A DNA stretch of 64,000 nt from Rhizobiaceae bacterium (GCA_029233925.1 JARGOX010000014.1:22429-86428), one strand, 5' to 3'. Counted from the stretch's first letter, positions 45,987 through 56,485 are shown. Numbers and translations: made by a program. The notes: a model not told the origin generated them from the sequence alone.

Positions 45987-46096
45987 GCGATAACCCTTGT
46001 GCCAATTGGTGCCTGTTCGTCAAAGACGCAGCAGGTTCAGTTTGTCAAAAGTTGCGGGAATTGCAAGTGCGGCATTTGTGAAAAATATGGGGCAAT

Positions 46097-46855
46097 TCAG
46101 CCCTTGATGTCCTGAACCGTCGCAGCACCGATTATTTCTCCAGGCACACCATTGGTTTTGACCCGCTGAAGCAAAATGGCGCAGCCATCATAATTGTGGC
46201 CTTTCATCACCGATGACGGCAGATCCAGTGCCATGGCCTCGCCGTCCCACATGGCGATGGTTTGAATGTCTCGCACGGCATTCCAATAGTCGATTGTCTT
46301 GCCCCGGTTCTCGCCGTGCTTGACCGCAACCGTGTTCAATTGGTCATAATAGACCACGATCACATTGGCCTTGCCCTGGCCCTTGCCAACCGTGATGCGG
46401 ATCCGATCTGCATCCATCCTGGTTGTCAGCGCCACGTTGAGGCCCGATCCCGCACGGGCAAAAGCATCGACCTTTTTATTGATGCCAGGCCTGTCGGCGC
46501 CATTGATATGGTCCCGGCCATTGATCACGGCCTGCGGTGTGTAAACACTCGAGCGCCCGAGCGTGTGGGCATAATCATACTGGCGTGCGGTATTGCGAGC
46601 CGAACCGAGCGTATCTTTCCAGCCCAGATTGTCCCAATAGTCGACATGGTAGGCAAGAGCGATCACATCGCCTTGCGCTGCCAGTTCGGACAGGACCCGG
46701 TCGGCCGGGGGGCAGGAGGAGCAGCCCTGGCTGGTAAAAAGTTCGACAACGCCACGCGGGTTCTTTTCCGCAGCAGTTACAGGGGACGCGGCAAATACGG
46801 ACAGAACTGTGGCCGCGACCAGAGTGCGAACCAGAGTAATGATGAATAATGCCAT
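46097..46855 (-). CDS. DUF1223 thioredoxin-like exported protein
   Basis: A 252-residue protein with a signal peptide (hydrophobic 2-24, cleavage after VTAA). It then reads VVELFTSQGCSSCPPADRVLSELA, a CxxC (Cys45, Cys48) thioredoxin-like active site followed by PPAD, then VDYWDNLGWKDTLGS and YTPQAVINGRDHINGAD. These are DUF1223 hallmarks. It probably acts as a periplasmic thiol protein; the substrate is unknown. In related genomes this gene is often next to acnA; here creatinase and RND genes lie between. Confidence 0.9.
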   Translation of the reverse strand: MALFIITLVRTLVAATVLSVFAASPVTAAEKNPRGVVELFTSQGCSSCPPADRVLSELAAQGDVIALAYHVDYWDNLGWKDTLGSARNTARQYDYAHTLGRSSVYTPQAVINGRDHINGADRPGINKKVDAFARAGSGLNVALTTRMDADRIRITVGKGQGKANVIVVYYDQLNTVAVKHGENRGKTIDYWNAVRDIQTIAMWDGEAMALDLPSSVMKGHNYDGCAILLQRVKTNGVPGEIIGAATVQDIKG

Positions 46856-47110
46856 GAAATTGCCTGCCCGATTGAAGTCCCATTGCCCCGATGGGCCCCC
46901 GATGGAACCCGATAGACCGGGACCAATTTGTACCCGCGACCACCTTCAACATAAAGTCACGTTCCGGTGAAAAACGCCAGTCGGGCCGTCTTGCAAGGCG
47001 AATTGACCATCAATCGGCAATCGCGTATCAGTTCACATTGATGTGTCTGCCGATGGCGTCGGCTTGCAGAAAACATCGACGACCCAAATCCTGTACGCCC
47101 GGATCACCCG

Positions 47111-47137
47111 ACGGGCGATTCCATTTCATTCGCCCGT
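47111..47137. promoter_or_regulatory. Inverted repeat upstream of the creatinase gene
   Basis: ACGGGCGA (47111-47118) and TCGCCCGT (47130-47137) with an 11-nt spacer, 20 nt upstream of the start. It could be an operator or a leader hairpin. It is the only structure I see in the 301-bp gap 46856-47156. Confidence 0.45.
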
Positions 47138-47156
47138 CTTGCAGATGGAGATGATG

Positions 47157-48416
47157 ATGACAGGCATGACAAACACTCCCGAAAAAATTTCCGAGGCCGC
47201 AGGCCTGAACCCAAGGCCGGATTTTTTCAGCCGGCATGACGGCGGCAAGGCGCCACTGCCCTTTTCTCCGGCAGAATACGGCCGCAGGTTGCATGCGCTG
47301 CGGGCCGAAATGGACCGGATGGATGTGCCTGCCGTTCTGTTCACATCCATGCATAATATCGCCTATTATTCCGGCTTCCTCTATTGCAGCTTTGGCAGGC
47401 CCTATGGCTGCGTGGTGACGGCTGACACCTGTGTAACCGTTTCCGCCAATATTGACGCAAGCCAGCCCTGGCGCCGTTCGATCGGCGAAAACATCATCTA
47501 TACGGACTGGCAGCGCAACAATTACTGGCGGGCGGTGAAATCTGCTCTGCCCGCTGTGGACCGGCTGGGCATTGAAGGTGATCACCTGACGTTGGCGGCG
47601 CGCAATGTCCTGTCGGAATTTCTGGGTGAAGTGGATCTGGTTGACGTGGCCCCGGCCGCCATGCGCCAGCGGATGGTCAAATCGGCCGAAGAAATTCTGC
47701 TGATCCGTGAAGGCGCGCGGGTGGCCGATATCGGCGGCGAAGCCATTCGCGACGCCATTGGTGTCGGCGTTCGCGAAATCGATGTTGCGATGGCCGGACG
47801 GGACGCCATGGAAAGAGAGATCGCCCGTTCCCGCCCCGACAGTGAATTGCGGGACAATTGGGTGTGGTTCCAGTCGGGCATCAATACGGACGGGGCGCAT
47901 AACCCGGTCACGACACGACAGCTTGCAGCAGGCGATATTCTCAGCCTCAACTGTTTTCCGATGATCTCGGGCTATTATACGGCGCTGGAGCGTACCCTGT
48001 TTCTGGGGCAACCGGATGAAGCCCAACTGCGGCTTTGGAACATCAACGTGGGCGCCCACGAACTGGGCCTGTCACTGATCAAGCCCGGCGCGACGTGTTC
48101 CGGCATCTGCGCCGAGATAAATCGCTTTTTTGCCGACCACAATGTGCTCGACTATCGCTCATTCGGCTATGGCCATTCCTTTGGCATCCTGTCGCATTAT
48201 TACGGACGGGAAGCAGGACTTGAACTGCGTGAGGATATCGACACGGAACTGGTATCGGGAATGGTTGTCTCAATGGAGCCGATGATCTGGGTGCCCGAAG
48301 GCACACCCGGTGCCGGTGGCTACCGCGAGCACGATATTCTGGTGATTGGTGAGAAAGATGCTGACAATATCACCGGTTTTGCCTATGGGCCTGAACACAA
48401 TATCATCGACCTTTGA
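47157..48416 (+). CDS. Creatinase (creatine amidinohydrolase) homologue, M24-fold
   Basis: A 419-residue pita-bread-fold protein closely resembling Pseudomonas creatinase: FTSMHNIAYYSGFLYCSFGRPYG, ANIDASQPWRRSIGENI, YTDWQRNNYW, WFQSGINTDGAHNPVTTRQL, SFGYGHSFGILSHYYGREAGLE and SMEPMIWVPEGTPGAGGYREHDI. His248 in GAHNP corresponds to the catalytic His of creatinase. The metal-ligand Asp pair of M24 aminopeptidases is absent (SLNCFPMISGYYTALERT), which supports an amidinohydrolase making sarcosine and urea. GGAG 6 nt upstream fixes the ATG at 47157. No sarcosine-pathway gene is nearby. Confidence 0.85.
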   Translation: MTGMTNTPEKISEAAGLNPRPDFFSRHDGGKAPLPFSPAEYGRRLHALRAEMDRMDVPAVLFTSMHNIAYYSGFLYCSFGRPYGCVVTADTCVTVSANIDASQPWRRSIGENIIYTDWQRNNYWRAVKSALPAVDRLGIEGDHLTLAARNVLSEFLGEVDLVDVAPAAMRQRMVKSAEEILLIREGARVADIGGEAIRDAIGVGVREIDVAMAGRDAMEREIARSRPDSELRDNWVWFQSGINTDGAHNPVTTRQLAAGDILSLNCFPMISGYYTALERTLFLGQPDEAQLRLWNINVGAHELGLSLIKPGATCSGICAEINRFFADHNVLDYRSFGYGHSFGILSHYYGREAGLELREDIDTELVSGMVVSMEPMIWVPEGTPGAGGYREHDILVIGEKDADNITGFAYGPEHNIIDL

Positions 48417-48540
48417 CCGCAGCGGGGCCATCGGTTGGCTCCTTCGGGGCAAGCGCCATTGACCTGCTTATTTCATGTGTTCAAATAGGCGGGTCAATCT
48501 GGCGGGGCAAATTGCTGACCGAAACGATAGGGAAAGACAC

Positions 48541-49656
48541 ATGCGCAAGCTGGCACTGTTGGGTTTGGTTGGGTTGGTTGTCTCCGGTTGCGGCGAAGAT
48601 GACAGCCGCACCGGCCAGATCGAACCGACTGTACGCGGTGTCAAAACCTGTCTGGTCGAGGACATCGAACAGACGACGGTGCGTCACTACCCAAGTGTGT
48701 TGCAACCCTCCTCCACGACGACCTTGTCATTTGAAGTGTCAGGACGGCTGGAGCAATTCAAACTTGATGTCGGTCAGCGGGTCAAAGAGGGTGATGTGAT
48801 CGCCACGATTGATCCCAAATCCTTGCAGATACAGGTCGACAATGCCAATGCAGCCCTGAAACAGGCCCAGTCGACAGCCCGCAACGCCGAAGAAGACTAT
48901 CAGCGCAAAGCAAAGCTGGTCGATCAGGGCGTTGTCACCAAGGCTGATGCAGACAAATCGAAGACCAATATGGAGACCAGTGCATCCCAGGTGGTTCAGG
49001 CGCGCAAACAGCTCGAAAATGCCCGGGAGGATCTCGGCAGAGCGGTTCTGACCGCACCGTTCAGCGGCATTGTGAATTCCGTCGATGTGGAATCCTTCGC
49101 CAATGTTACGGCGGGCACGCCGGTTGCAACAATTTATGCGGACGACAAGTTTGAATCGTCCTTTTCCGTCAGTTTTGATGTGGCCAACCGCATTGCAGTC
49201 GGCAAAAAGGCGATTATTCGGCTGGCCGATGATCCAGAAATCGCTTTGCCGGCACATGTCAGCGAGCTGGGTTCGCGTGCGGACAGCGTTTCTGCCTTTC
49301 CCGTGGTTGTTGCGCTTGATCAAACAAATGATTTGCTGAAAGCCGGTATGGCGCTGGAGATAACGCTGGAATTTCCGGTTCCAAGAGGCGTTGGTTACAC
49401 ATTGCCGCTTACCGTTCTGCCCATGGGCAGCGGCATTGACGTGCCCGATGATCCTTCGCAACCCGGTCGTTCGGAACTTTATGTCTATGACGATGTGTCC
49501 GGCACCGTGAAGCTCAGAAGCGTTCTGGTCGGCGGCATACGAAACAACAAACTGATCGTCGTCGACGGGGTTTCACCCGGCGACAGGGTTGCCTGCGCCG
49601 GCGTGCCCTTTCTGCGCGATGGCATGAAGGCCAAATTGCTGGCGGATGAAAAATAG
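48541..49656 (+). CDS. RND efflux periplasmic adaptor (membrane-fusion lipoprotein)
   Basis: A 371-residue HlyD/AcrA-type adaptor with a lipoprotein signal (LLGLVGLVVSGC, lipobox VSGC at about residue 17). Two lipoyl half-motifs (VSGRLEQFKLDVGQRVKEGDVIATID and LTAPFSGIVNSVDVESFANVTAGTPVATI) flank a coiled-coil hairpin (AALKQAQSTARNAEEDYQRKA and on). It bridges the inner-membrane pump and an outer-membrane channel. GGGA precedes the ATG at 48541. The pump gene follows after 9 nt. No outer-membrane factor gene is present, so TolC must be encoded elsewhere. Confidence 0.92.
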   Translation: MRKLALLGLVGLVVSGCGEDDSRTGQIEPTVRGVKTCLVEDIEQTTVRHYPSVLQPSSTTTLSFEVSGRLEQFKLDVGQRVKEGDVIATIDPKSLQIQVDNANAALKQAQSTARNAEEDYQRKAKLVDQGVVTKADADKSKTNMETSASQVVQARKQLENAREDLGRAVLTAPFSGIVNSVDVESFANVTAGTPVATIYADDKFESSFSVSFDVANRIAVGKKAIIRLADDPEIALPAHVSELGSRADSVSAFPVVVALDQTNDLLKAGMALEITLEFPVPRGVGYTLPLTVLPMGSGIDVPDDPSQPGRSELYVYDDVSGTVKLRSVLVGGIRNNKLIVVDGVSPGDRVACAGVPFLRDGMKAKLLADEK

Positions 49657-49665
49657 GGGCTGACC

Positions 49666-52600
49666 ATGGATTTCCTGACCCGGTTCGGCATAGCCAAGTC
49701 CCGTCTGACCATATTGATCATGATTGCGCTGATCGTGCAGGGCCTGCTGGCCTATGGGGCCATGCCGAAGCGCGAGAATCCCGCCATTACCATTCGCAGT
49801 GCGGTTGTCACGGTCGATTTCGACGGTATGGCCCCGGACCGGATGGAAAACCTCATCGTCAAGCCGATTGAACGCAAACTGCGGGAAATCGGCGAGATAG
49901 AGGATATCAATTCGCTCATTTCGACGGGCCATGCAGTCGTGACGGTCACGGTCTATAATTATGTGACTGCCGTCGAACTCAACAGCGTCTTTGAAAACAT
50001 CAGAAACAAGATGGACGACCTGAAGCCGAAACTGCCTTCTGGCACCGAAGGCCCGTTCGTCAATACCGATTACGGCGATGTGTCGATCGCCACCGTTGCG
50101 GTGACGGGAGAGGGTTTCTCCGACGCGGAACTGCGCGACTCGGCCGATGATCTGCGCGAATATCTCTATGAAGTGCAGGGCATCTCGAAAATTGCACTCT
50201 TCGGTGTCCAGGAAGAGCGGATCTGGCTTGAACTCGACACCAGGAAGCTGGCGGCCGTCGGTGTCCAGCTCGAGCAGGTGCTAGGTGACCTGCAGGCGCA
50301 AAATGTCATCCTGCCCGCCGGGCAGATTGATGCAGATGGGATGAACCTCATTCTGGAAGCCAATGGTGATCTGGGCTCGGTCGCGGAAATTGGCGATGTG
50401 CTGACCAAGGTCAAGGGCGTCTCCGGTTTCGTCCGGCTCAAGGATCTGATGAATGTGCGGCGGGGCTATCAGGATCCGGCCAAAAAGCCGGTCTATTTCA
50501 ATGGCCAGCCGGCGGTGATCGTCAGCATTGAAATGAATGATGCCGAAGACATCCAGAAGATCGGCCTTGCCCTGCAAAAAAGCGTGGCGGCCTTTGAACA
50601 GACGCAGCCCATCGGCATTGAGTATCGATTTTCCACCTTCCAGGAAACCAATGTCACCTCATCGATCAACAATGCGTTGAGCAACGTGCTTCAGACATTT
50701 GTTGTCGTCCTTCTGGTGATGTTGCTGTTTCTGGGCATACGCGGAGCCCTCATCATTGCCTGTATCGTGCCCTTTACCGTGGCCTTCGCGCTGATCGGCA
50801 TGACGATGATGGGCGTTGATCTGCAACAGATATCGATTGCCGCGGTGATTATCTCACTTGGACTGCTGGTTGATAACGGGCTTGTTGTCGTCGAGGATAT
50901 TGAAAAACGGATAGCCAACGGAACTACGCCCGCGGTCGCGGCACTGGGTGCCGGGCGGCAATTTTTCATACCGCTTGCCGTCGCTTCCGTCACCACTGTT
51001 TCCGCCTTCATTCCGATGCTCATTCTGGATGGTACGGAAGGCGAATTTGCCTTTTCGCTTGGCGCGGTGGTGGGCATCATGCTGGTGGGGTCATGGCTGA
51101 CATCCCTCTATATCCTGCCGCCCCTGTGTGTCTGGTTCGCCAGCCGAAAACAGGGTGCAAAGACCGATGCCAGGCCGAGCCTGCTGGTGAGAACCTATGG
51201 ATCGATTATTGGCAGTACATTGGTTTTCGGGCCCCTCATCATTCTTGGGTCCTATGTGGCCGTGGCGCTTTCCATCAGCCAGTTCTCCAATGTCAAAGCG
51301 GAGATGTTTCCGCTGGCCGAACGGGCGGAATATCTGATCTATCTGGACATGCCGAAGGGCACAGCGATCTCGAGCACCCGCCGCGAAGCACTTAAGGTGG
51401 ACCAATGGCTGCGTGATCCAGCGCAGAATCCCGAAATCGTCAATACAACTGTTTTCGTCGGCGATGGCGGCCCGCGGTTCTATCTGGCGCTCAATCCGGC
51501 GGATGCAAATCAGTCCAGCGCCTTTATCCTCGTCAACACGGATACCTTCATGGGCGCCGTGGCGGCGGCTGAACGGGCACATGCCTATTTACTGGAAAAT
51601 CACCCCGCTGCACGGTTCAAGATCAAACGGCTGTCGATGGGTGGTGGCGAATCCGGCATTGTCGAAGTCAAGATTTCAGGACCGGATGCGGAAAAGCTGT
51701 TGCGGCTTGCCGATGAAGTGGAAGTGGCCTTTGGCGCGGTTCCGGGGATTGCCCAGAATGAAAATGACTGGGGCAACAAGATCCTGAAAATCATCATCGA
51801 TGTCGACCAGAGCAAGGCGCGTCAACTGGGTGTTTCGTCGAAGGAAATATCCGATCTGATGGATACTTTCTATTCCGGTACATCCTATTCGACTTACCGC
51901 GAAGGTGACCAGTCCATCCCGATCGAAGTGCGTGCAGCCGAGAGTTTCCGGCAAAGTCTGGAGGATCTGGCGGGTCTGGCCATTCCCGCAAACGGGCTGC
52001 TGGTTTCGCTTGATCAACTGGCCACCTTTGATCCAAAGCTTGAATATTCGCAGATACGGCGGGAAAATCAGGTCCGCATGATCAAGATATCCGGCAAGAG
52101 CGAAACGCTGGCGGCCAACCACGTGCTTGATCGCATTCGGCCGACCCTGGAAGCGCTTGATCTGGATGGCGGCTATCAATTGGCCATTGACGGCGAAACC
52201 GAGAACAGCGCCGAGGTCAACGAGAAGCTGTCAGCCGGCATGCCGTTGGCGCTGATGGTGATGCTGGTGGCGCTGATGTTCCAGTTCAATTCGGCAAGAC
52301 GGGTGATCCTGACCTTCATGACGGTTCCGCTGATCGTTATCGGCGCACCGCTGGCGCTGCTGATCACCAATCAGCCGCTGTCGTTCTTTGCCATTCTCGG
52401 CATGATTTCCCTCGCCGGAATCATCATCAACAATGCCATTGTGCTGATCGACCAGATTGATATCGAGCGGGAAACCCGTGACCTGAAGGATGCGGTTGTC
52501 GAGGCCGCGAAAAAGCGGGTGACGCCGATCCTGCTGACGTCGCTGACCACCATTTTCGGCCTGCTGCCCATGGCCATTGCCGGCGGCGCGCTGTTTGAGC

Positions 52601-52749
52601 CCATGGCCACATTGATGATCGGCGGGCTTTTGGTGGCCTCTACCTTGAGCCTGTTCTTTGTGCCTGGCGGCTATTACCTGCTGTTCGGCGGATTGTGGCG
52701 CTGGTCCGGTTCATGGCGCAAACCCGGACCTTCTGCAGATACGGGTTGA
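49666..52749 (+). CDS. RND efflux transporter permease (AcrB-like), atypical relay residues
   Basis: A 1027-residue RND pump with 12 helices and two large periplasmic loops. It opens LTRFGIAKSRLTILIMIALIVQGLLAYGAMPKRENPAI. In helix 4 the usual DD pair reads LLVDNGLVVVED (Asp403, Asn404), and in helix 10 the usual Lys is replaced (AGIIINNAIVLIDQ). Known pumps with N-rich helix 10 exist, so this is a distinct subfamily rather than a dead protein. Substrates are unknown. It is in an operon with the adaptor. Confidence 0.92.
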   Translation: MDFLTRFGIAKSRLTILIMIALIVQGLLAYGAMPKRENPAITIRSAVVTVDFDGMAPDRMENLIVKPIERKLREIGEIEDINSLISTGHAVVTVTVYNYVTAVELNSVFENIRNKMDDLKPKLPSGTEGPFVNTDYGDVSIATVAVTGEGFSDAELRDSADDLREYLYEVQGISKIALFGVQEERIWLELDTRKLAAVGVQLEQVLGDLQAQNVILPAGQIDADGMNLILEANGDLGSVAEIGDVLTKVKGVSGFVRLKDLMNVRRGYQDPAKKPVYFNGQPAVIVSIEMNDAEDIQKIGLALQKSVAAFEQTQPIGIEYRFSTFQETNVTSSINNALSNVLQTFVVVLLVMLLFLGIRGALIIACIVPFTVAFALIGMTMMGVDLQQISIAAVIISLGLLVDNGLVVVEDIEKRIANGTTPAVAALGAGRQFFIPLAVASVTTVSAFIPMLILDGTEGEFAFSLGAVVGIMLVGSWLTSLYILPPLCVWFASRKQGAKTDARPSLLVRTYGSIIGSTLVFGPLIILGSYVAVALSISQFSNVKAEMFPLAERAEYLIYLDMPKGTAISSTRREALKVDQWLRDPAQNPEIVNTTVFVGDGGPRFYLALNPADANQSSAFILVNTDTFMGAVAAAERAHAYLLENHPAARFKIKRLSMGGGESGIVEVKISGPDAEKLLRLADEVEVAFGAVPGIAQNENDWGNKILKIIIDVDQSKARQLGVSSKEISDLMDTFYSGTSYSTYREGDQSIPIEVRAAESFRQSLEDLAGLAIPANGLLVSLDQLATFDPKLEYSQIRRENQVRMIKISGKSETLAANHVLDRIRPTLEALDLDGGYQLAIDGETENSAEVNEKLSAGMPLALMVMLVALMFQFNSARRVILTFMTVPLIVIGAPLALLITNQPLSFFAILGMISLAGIIINNAIVLIDQIDIERETRDLKDAVVEAAKKRVTPILLTSLTTIFGLLPMAIAGGALFEPMATLMIGGLLVASTLSLFFVPGGYYLLFGGLWRWSGSWRKPGPSADTG

Positions 52750-52780
52750 TAACAAAGCGCTCTATGGGTCTGGATGCAAA

Positions 52781-52808
52781 AAACCGCCGGCCTTGCGGCC
52801 GACGGTTT
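52781..52808. terminator. Shared terminator between the RND pump gene and acnA
   Basis: AAACCGCCGGCC and GGCCGACGGTTT around TTGC, with one mismatch. On the minus strand the stem is followed by a T-run, so it best serves acnA; it may also stop the plus-strand operon. Confidence 0.75.
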
Positions 52809-52835
52809 GATCAAAACGGAAACTGTTGGCGCCTG

Positions 52836-55526
52836 TTAAGCCACAAGATCGCGCAGGACGGTTTGAAGAATGCCGCCATTGTTGACATATTCAACCTCAT
52901 CCAGCGTTTCGATGCGGCAGATGATCGGCACGTCTTTGACGGTTCCATCCCCATAGATCACCTTGGCGATCTTGGTTTCACGCGGCTTGATGTCGCTCAG
53001 GCCTTCGATGGTGACGGTCTCGTCACCCTTCAGGTTCAGGCTTTGCCAGCTTGTGCCGTCTTCCAGAACGAAAGGAATGACGCCCATTCCGACCAGATTG
53101 GAACGGTGGATCCGTTCATAGGACTGGGCAATCACGGCCCGTACGCCCAACAGGTTGGTGCCCTTTGCGGCCCAGTCACGCGATGAACCGTTGCCGTATT
53201 CCACGCCGGAGAAGATGACCAGCGGCACACCCTGCTGCTTGTAGAGCATGGCCGCATCATAGATCGACATTTCCTCTTTCGAGGGATAGTGGATCGTGTA
53301 ACCGCCTTCCTTGCCGTTCGGTCCAAGCATGTGGTTGCGGATGCGGATATTGGCAAATGTGCCGCGCATCATCACCTCATGGTTGCCACGCCGGGTGCCA
53401 TATTGGTTGAAGTCGGTCACCGCCACATGGTGATCCATCAGATAGCTGCCTGCCGGTGACTGTGCCTTGATCGAGCCGGCGGGTGAAATGTGGTCCGTGG
53501 TGATCTTGTCGCCAAACAGGCCAAGCACACGGGCGCCGACAATGTCACTGATGCCGCCCGGGTTTTTGCCCATGCCGACAAAATAGGGCGGGTTCTGCAC
53601 ATAGGTGGAATTGTCATCCCAGGCATAGGTCTGGCCTTCGGGAATCTTGACGTTCTGCCAGTTCTCATCGCCCTTGAACACGTCCGCATATTTGCTGGAG
53701 AAGAGTGCACGGGTCACGTTCTTGGTGATGAATTCCTGTATTTCGTGGGAGGAAGGCCAGACATCCTTCAGGAAGACGGGATTGCCGTCCTGGTCTTCAC
53801 CCAATGGTTCGGTGGTCAGGTCTTTCCTGACGGAACCGGCCAGCGCATAGGCAACGACCAGCGGCGGTGAGGCCAGATAGTTGGCCTGAACGTCCGGTGA
53901 GACACGACCTTCAAAGTTTCTGTTGCCTGACAGGACGCCGGCAGCAATCAGGCCCTTGTCATTAATGGTCTTGGAAACGGGCGCCGGCAGGGGACCGGAA
54001 TTGCCGATGCAGGTGGTGCAACCGAAGCCGACCAGATTGAAACCAAGCTGATCGAGATCTTCTTGCAGACCGGAGCGTGACAGATATTCCGCAACAACCT
54101 GCGAGCCGGGGGCCAGCGATGTCTTGACCCAGGGCTTGGTTTTCAGGCCCTTGGCCAAGGCGTTGCGGGCCAGAAGGCCGGCGCCGATCAACACGGATGG
54201 GTTGGATGTATTGGTGCAGGAGGTGATGGCGGCAATGGCCACATCACCATGGCCAAGATCGTAATCCTCGCCTTCCACCTGGTAGCGCCGGTCATTGTCG
54301 ACGGTCTTCTTGTATTCGCTGACCAGAGACTCGGTAAAACCTGCCGCGATGCCTTCCAGCGCAATACGGCCCTCAGGGCGTTTTGGTCCGGCCATGGATG
54401 GCACGACGTCACCCAGGTCAAGTTCCAGCGTGTCGGTGAATACGGGTGGCGTGTCGCCCTCTTCACGCCACATGCCCTGGGCCTTCGAATAGGCTTCGAC
54501 CAGAGCGATCCGGTCTTCGTCGCGACCGGTGACATGGAGATAGTTGAGCGTTTCGCTGTCGACCGGGAAAAAGCCGCAGGTCGCGCCGTATTCCGGGCCC
54601 ATATTGGCGATGGTTGCGCGGTCGGCGAGAGTCATATTGTTGAGGCCGGGGCCAAAAAACTCGACAAATTTGCTGACAACGCCCTTTTTGCGCAGCATCT
54701 GGACAACCGTCAAAACGATGTCGGTTGCAGTGATGCCTTCCTTCGGCTTGCCAGTCAGGCGAAAGCCGATGACTTCAGGCAGCAGCATGGAGATCGGCTG
54801 GCCGAGCATGGCGGCTTCCGCTTCGATGCCGCCAACGCCCCAGCCCAGAACACCCAGACCATTGATCATGGTGGTGTGCGAATCCGTGCCGACGCAGGTG
54901 TCCGGATAGGCGATGGTTTCGCCATCATCATCCTTGGTCCAGACTGTCTGGCCAAGATATTCCAGATTGACCTGATGGCAGATGCCGGTTCCGGGTGGCA
55001 CAACGCGAAAATTCTTGAAGGCCTGCTGGCCCCATTTGAGGAAGCGATAGCGCTCGCCATTGCGCTTGTATTCCAGTTCGACATTGTGGTCGAATGCCTG
55101 CGGCGTGCCGAATTCGTCAACAATGACCGAATGGTCGATGACCAGATCGACCGGCACGAGCGGGTTGATCTTTTCCGGATCGCCACCGAGGTTTTTCATT
55201 GCATCGCGCATGGCTGCCAGATCGACAACGGCCGGTACGCCAGTGAAATCCTGCATCAGCACACGGGCCGGGCGATAGGCGATTTCCTTGCCGGCGGTGC
55301 CCTTGTCGGCCAGCCATTCAGCGATGTTCTGAATGTCCTGTTTGGTCACCGAGCGACCATCTTCATTGCGAAGAAGGTTTTCCAGAAGAACCTTCATGGA
55401 AAAAGGCAGGGCTGCAATACCATCAAGACCATTTTTCTCAGCCTCAGCCAGACTGAAATAGGTGTATTCCGCATCGCCCACTTTCAGGGTGCTACGGCAT
55501 TTGAAGCTGTCGACAGATTTCGTCAC
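52836..55526 (-). CDS. acnA: Aconitate hydratase A
   Basis: An aconitase of about 896 residues converting citrate to isocitrate in the TCA cycle. Iron-sulfur ligands occur in [17 protein letters not shown] and [38 protein letters not shown] and [19 protein letters not shown] are active-site blocks. I place the start at a GTG (55526, [15 protein letters not shown]) because homologues start there and GAGAG lies 5 nt upstream; an ATG four codons earlier (55538) lacks a ribosome site. Confidence 0.96.
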   Translation of the reverse strand: MTKSVDSFKCRSTLKVGDAEYTYFSLAEAEKNGLDGIAALPFSMKVLLENLLRNEDGRSVTKQDIQNIAEWLADKGTAGKEIAYRPARVLMQDFTGVPAVVDLAAMRDAMKNLGGDPEKINPLVPVDLVIDHSVIVDEFGTPQAFDHNVELEYKRNGERYRFLKWGQQAFKNFRVVPPGTGICHQVNLEYLGQTVWTKDDDGETIAYPDTCVGTDSHTTMINGLGVLGWGVGGIEAEAAMLGQPISMLLPEVIGFRLTGKPKEGITATDIVLTVVQMLRKKGVVSKFVEFFGPGLNNMTLADRATIANMGPEYGATCGFFPVDSETLNYLHVTGRDEDRIALVEAYSKAQGMWREEGDTPPVFTDTLELDLGDVVPSMAGPKRPEGRIALEGIAAGFTESLVSEYKKTVDNDRRYQVEGEDYDLGHGDVAIAAITSCTNTSNPSVLIGAGLLARNALAKGLKTKPWVKTSLAPGSQVVAEYLSRSGLQEDLDQLGFNLVGFGCTTCIGNSGPLPAPVSKTINDKGLIAAGVLSGNRNFEGRVSPDVQANYLASPPLVVAYALAGSVRKDLTTEPLGEDQDGNPVFLKDVWPSSHEIQEFITKNVTRALFSSKYADVFKGDENWQNVKIPEGQTYAWDDNSTYVQNPPYFVGMGKNPGGISDIVGARVLGLFGDKITTDHISPAGSIKAQSPAGSYLMDHHVAVTDFNQYGTRRGNHEVMMRGTFANIRIRNHMLGPNGKEGGYTIHYPSKEEMSIYDAAMLYKQQGVPLVIFSGVEYGNGSSRDWAAKGTNLLGVRAVIAQSYERIHRSNLVGMGVIPFVLEDGTSWQSLNLKGDETVTIEGLSDIKPRETKIAKVIYGDGTVKDVPIICRIETLDEVEYVNNGGILQTVLRDLVA

Positions 55527-55742
55527 AGGCGCTCTCATCTACGTTGGTTCACCGAAACTTTCGAACGAACGCTTATAGATATGCCATAAGCATATCAAAG
55601 CCTGCGGGTGCGGCCATTTCCGCTGTCCGCTCGTGGAAGATCAATCCGTGTGATTGACCCATAACCATGTTCGGCGCAAATATGGGGTTCACGCCGACCG
55701 CTGGCGTGGTTGCGAGCCTTATAGATAATTTTGTAGAATGGT

Positions 55743-55786
55743 TCTAGAGCACAATGCACGGAAATATGAGTTTTTCCGTGATGCAG
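55743..55786. repeat. Imperfect palindromic intergenic element upstream of ccmA
   Basis: TCTAGAGC followed by CACGGAAA (55757-55764) and TTTCCGTG (55773-55780). The opening resembles that of the palindrome at 37544, suggesting a degenerate member of the same type of intergenic repeat. It is the main structure in the 55527-55813 gap. Confidence 0.4.
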
Positions 55787-55813
55787 CATTTCTGACAGGG
55801 AGAACGATGCCTC

Positions 55814-56485
55814 ATGCGGCTACTTGCCGAGAATATATCGGTTGCGCGTGGTGGCCAGATCTTCTTTTCCGGAATCAGCTTTTCCCTGTCTTCAGGCGAG
55901 GCGCTTGTGGTGTCGGGTCCCAATGGTGTGGGCAAATCAACGCTTTTACGAGTTCTGGCCGGATTGTTGCCGGATGCGCAGGGTGCGGTGACGCTGGAAG
56001 GCGGGCCTTATGAAAGTGTGGCGGAAGCCTCGCACTATCTTGGTCACCACAATGGCATGAAGCCGGAGCTCACTGTCAGCGAAAATCTGGATTTCTGGCA
56101 AAAATTCATGATCAATGAGGCCAGCGCGCAGGATCATCGGGTACTCGGCGTGTCGGACGCAGTTGCGGCGGTAGGGCTTGAAGGAGTGGCGCATCTGCCC
56201 TTCGGTTATCTTTCCGCCGGACAGAAGCGGCGTATCGCCATGGCCCGTTTGATGACCGCGTTCAGGCCCGTGTGGATTCTGGATGAGCCAACGGCAGCGC
56301 TTGATCTGGCTTCGCGGCACATGTTTGCCGATCTGGTTGAAGACCAATTGGAGGCCGGTGGCATGGTGATTGCCGCCACCCATCAGCCTCTCGGCTTCGA
56401 GAAGGCACAAAATCTTGTCTTGATGCCGGATGAGGACGCGCGGTTCAGTCACGAAGATCCATTCGCAGACCCGGAGGCTGGCTGA
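55814..56485 (+). CDS. ccmA: Haem exporter / cytochrome c maturation ATPase
   Basis: A 223-residue ABC ATPase. Walker A is GPNGVGKSTLLRVLAGLL, signature LSAGQKRRIAMARL and Walker B VWILDEPTAALD, with YLGHHNGMKPELTVSENLDFW, characteristic of CcmA. With CcmB, CcmC and CcmD it releases holo-CcmE. The ribosome site is not strong (GGGAG 12 nt away). It overlaps ccmB by one base. Confidence 0.95.
   Translation: MRLLAENISVARGGQIFFSGISFSLSSGEALVVSGPNGVGKSTLLRVLAGLLPDAQGAVTLEGGPYESVAEASHYLGHHNGMKPELTVSENLDFWQKFMINEASAQDHRVLGVSDAVAAVGLEGVAHLPFGYLSAGQKRRIAMARLMTAFRPVWILDEPTAALDLASRHMFADLVEDQLEAGGMVIAATHQPLGFEKAQNLVLMPDEDARFSHEDPFADPEAG

Noticed and set aside
47157..48416. Xaa-Pro aminopeptidase
   Set aside because: The M24 metal ligands are missing and the sequence follows creatinase closely.
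54249..55589. 446-codon plus-strand frame opposite acnA
   Set aside because: A shadow frame of the GC-rich aconitase gene without any domain of its own.
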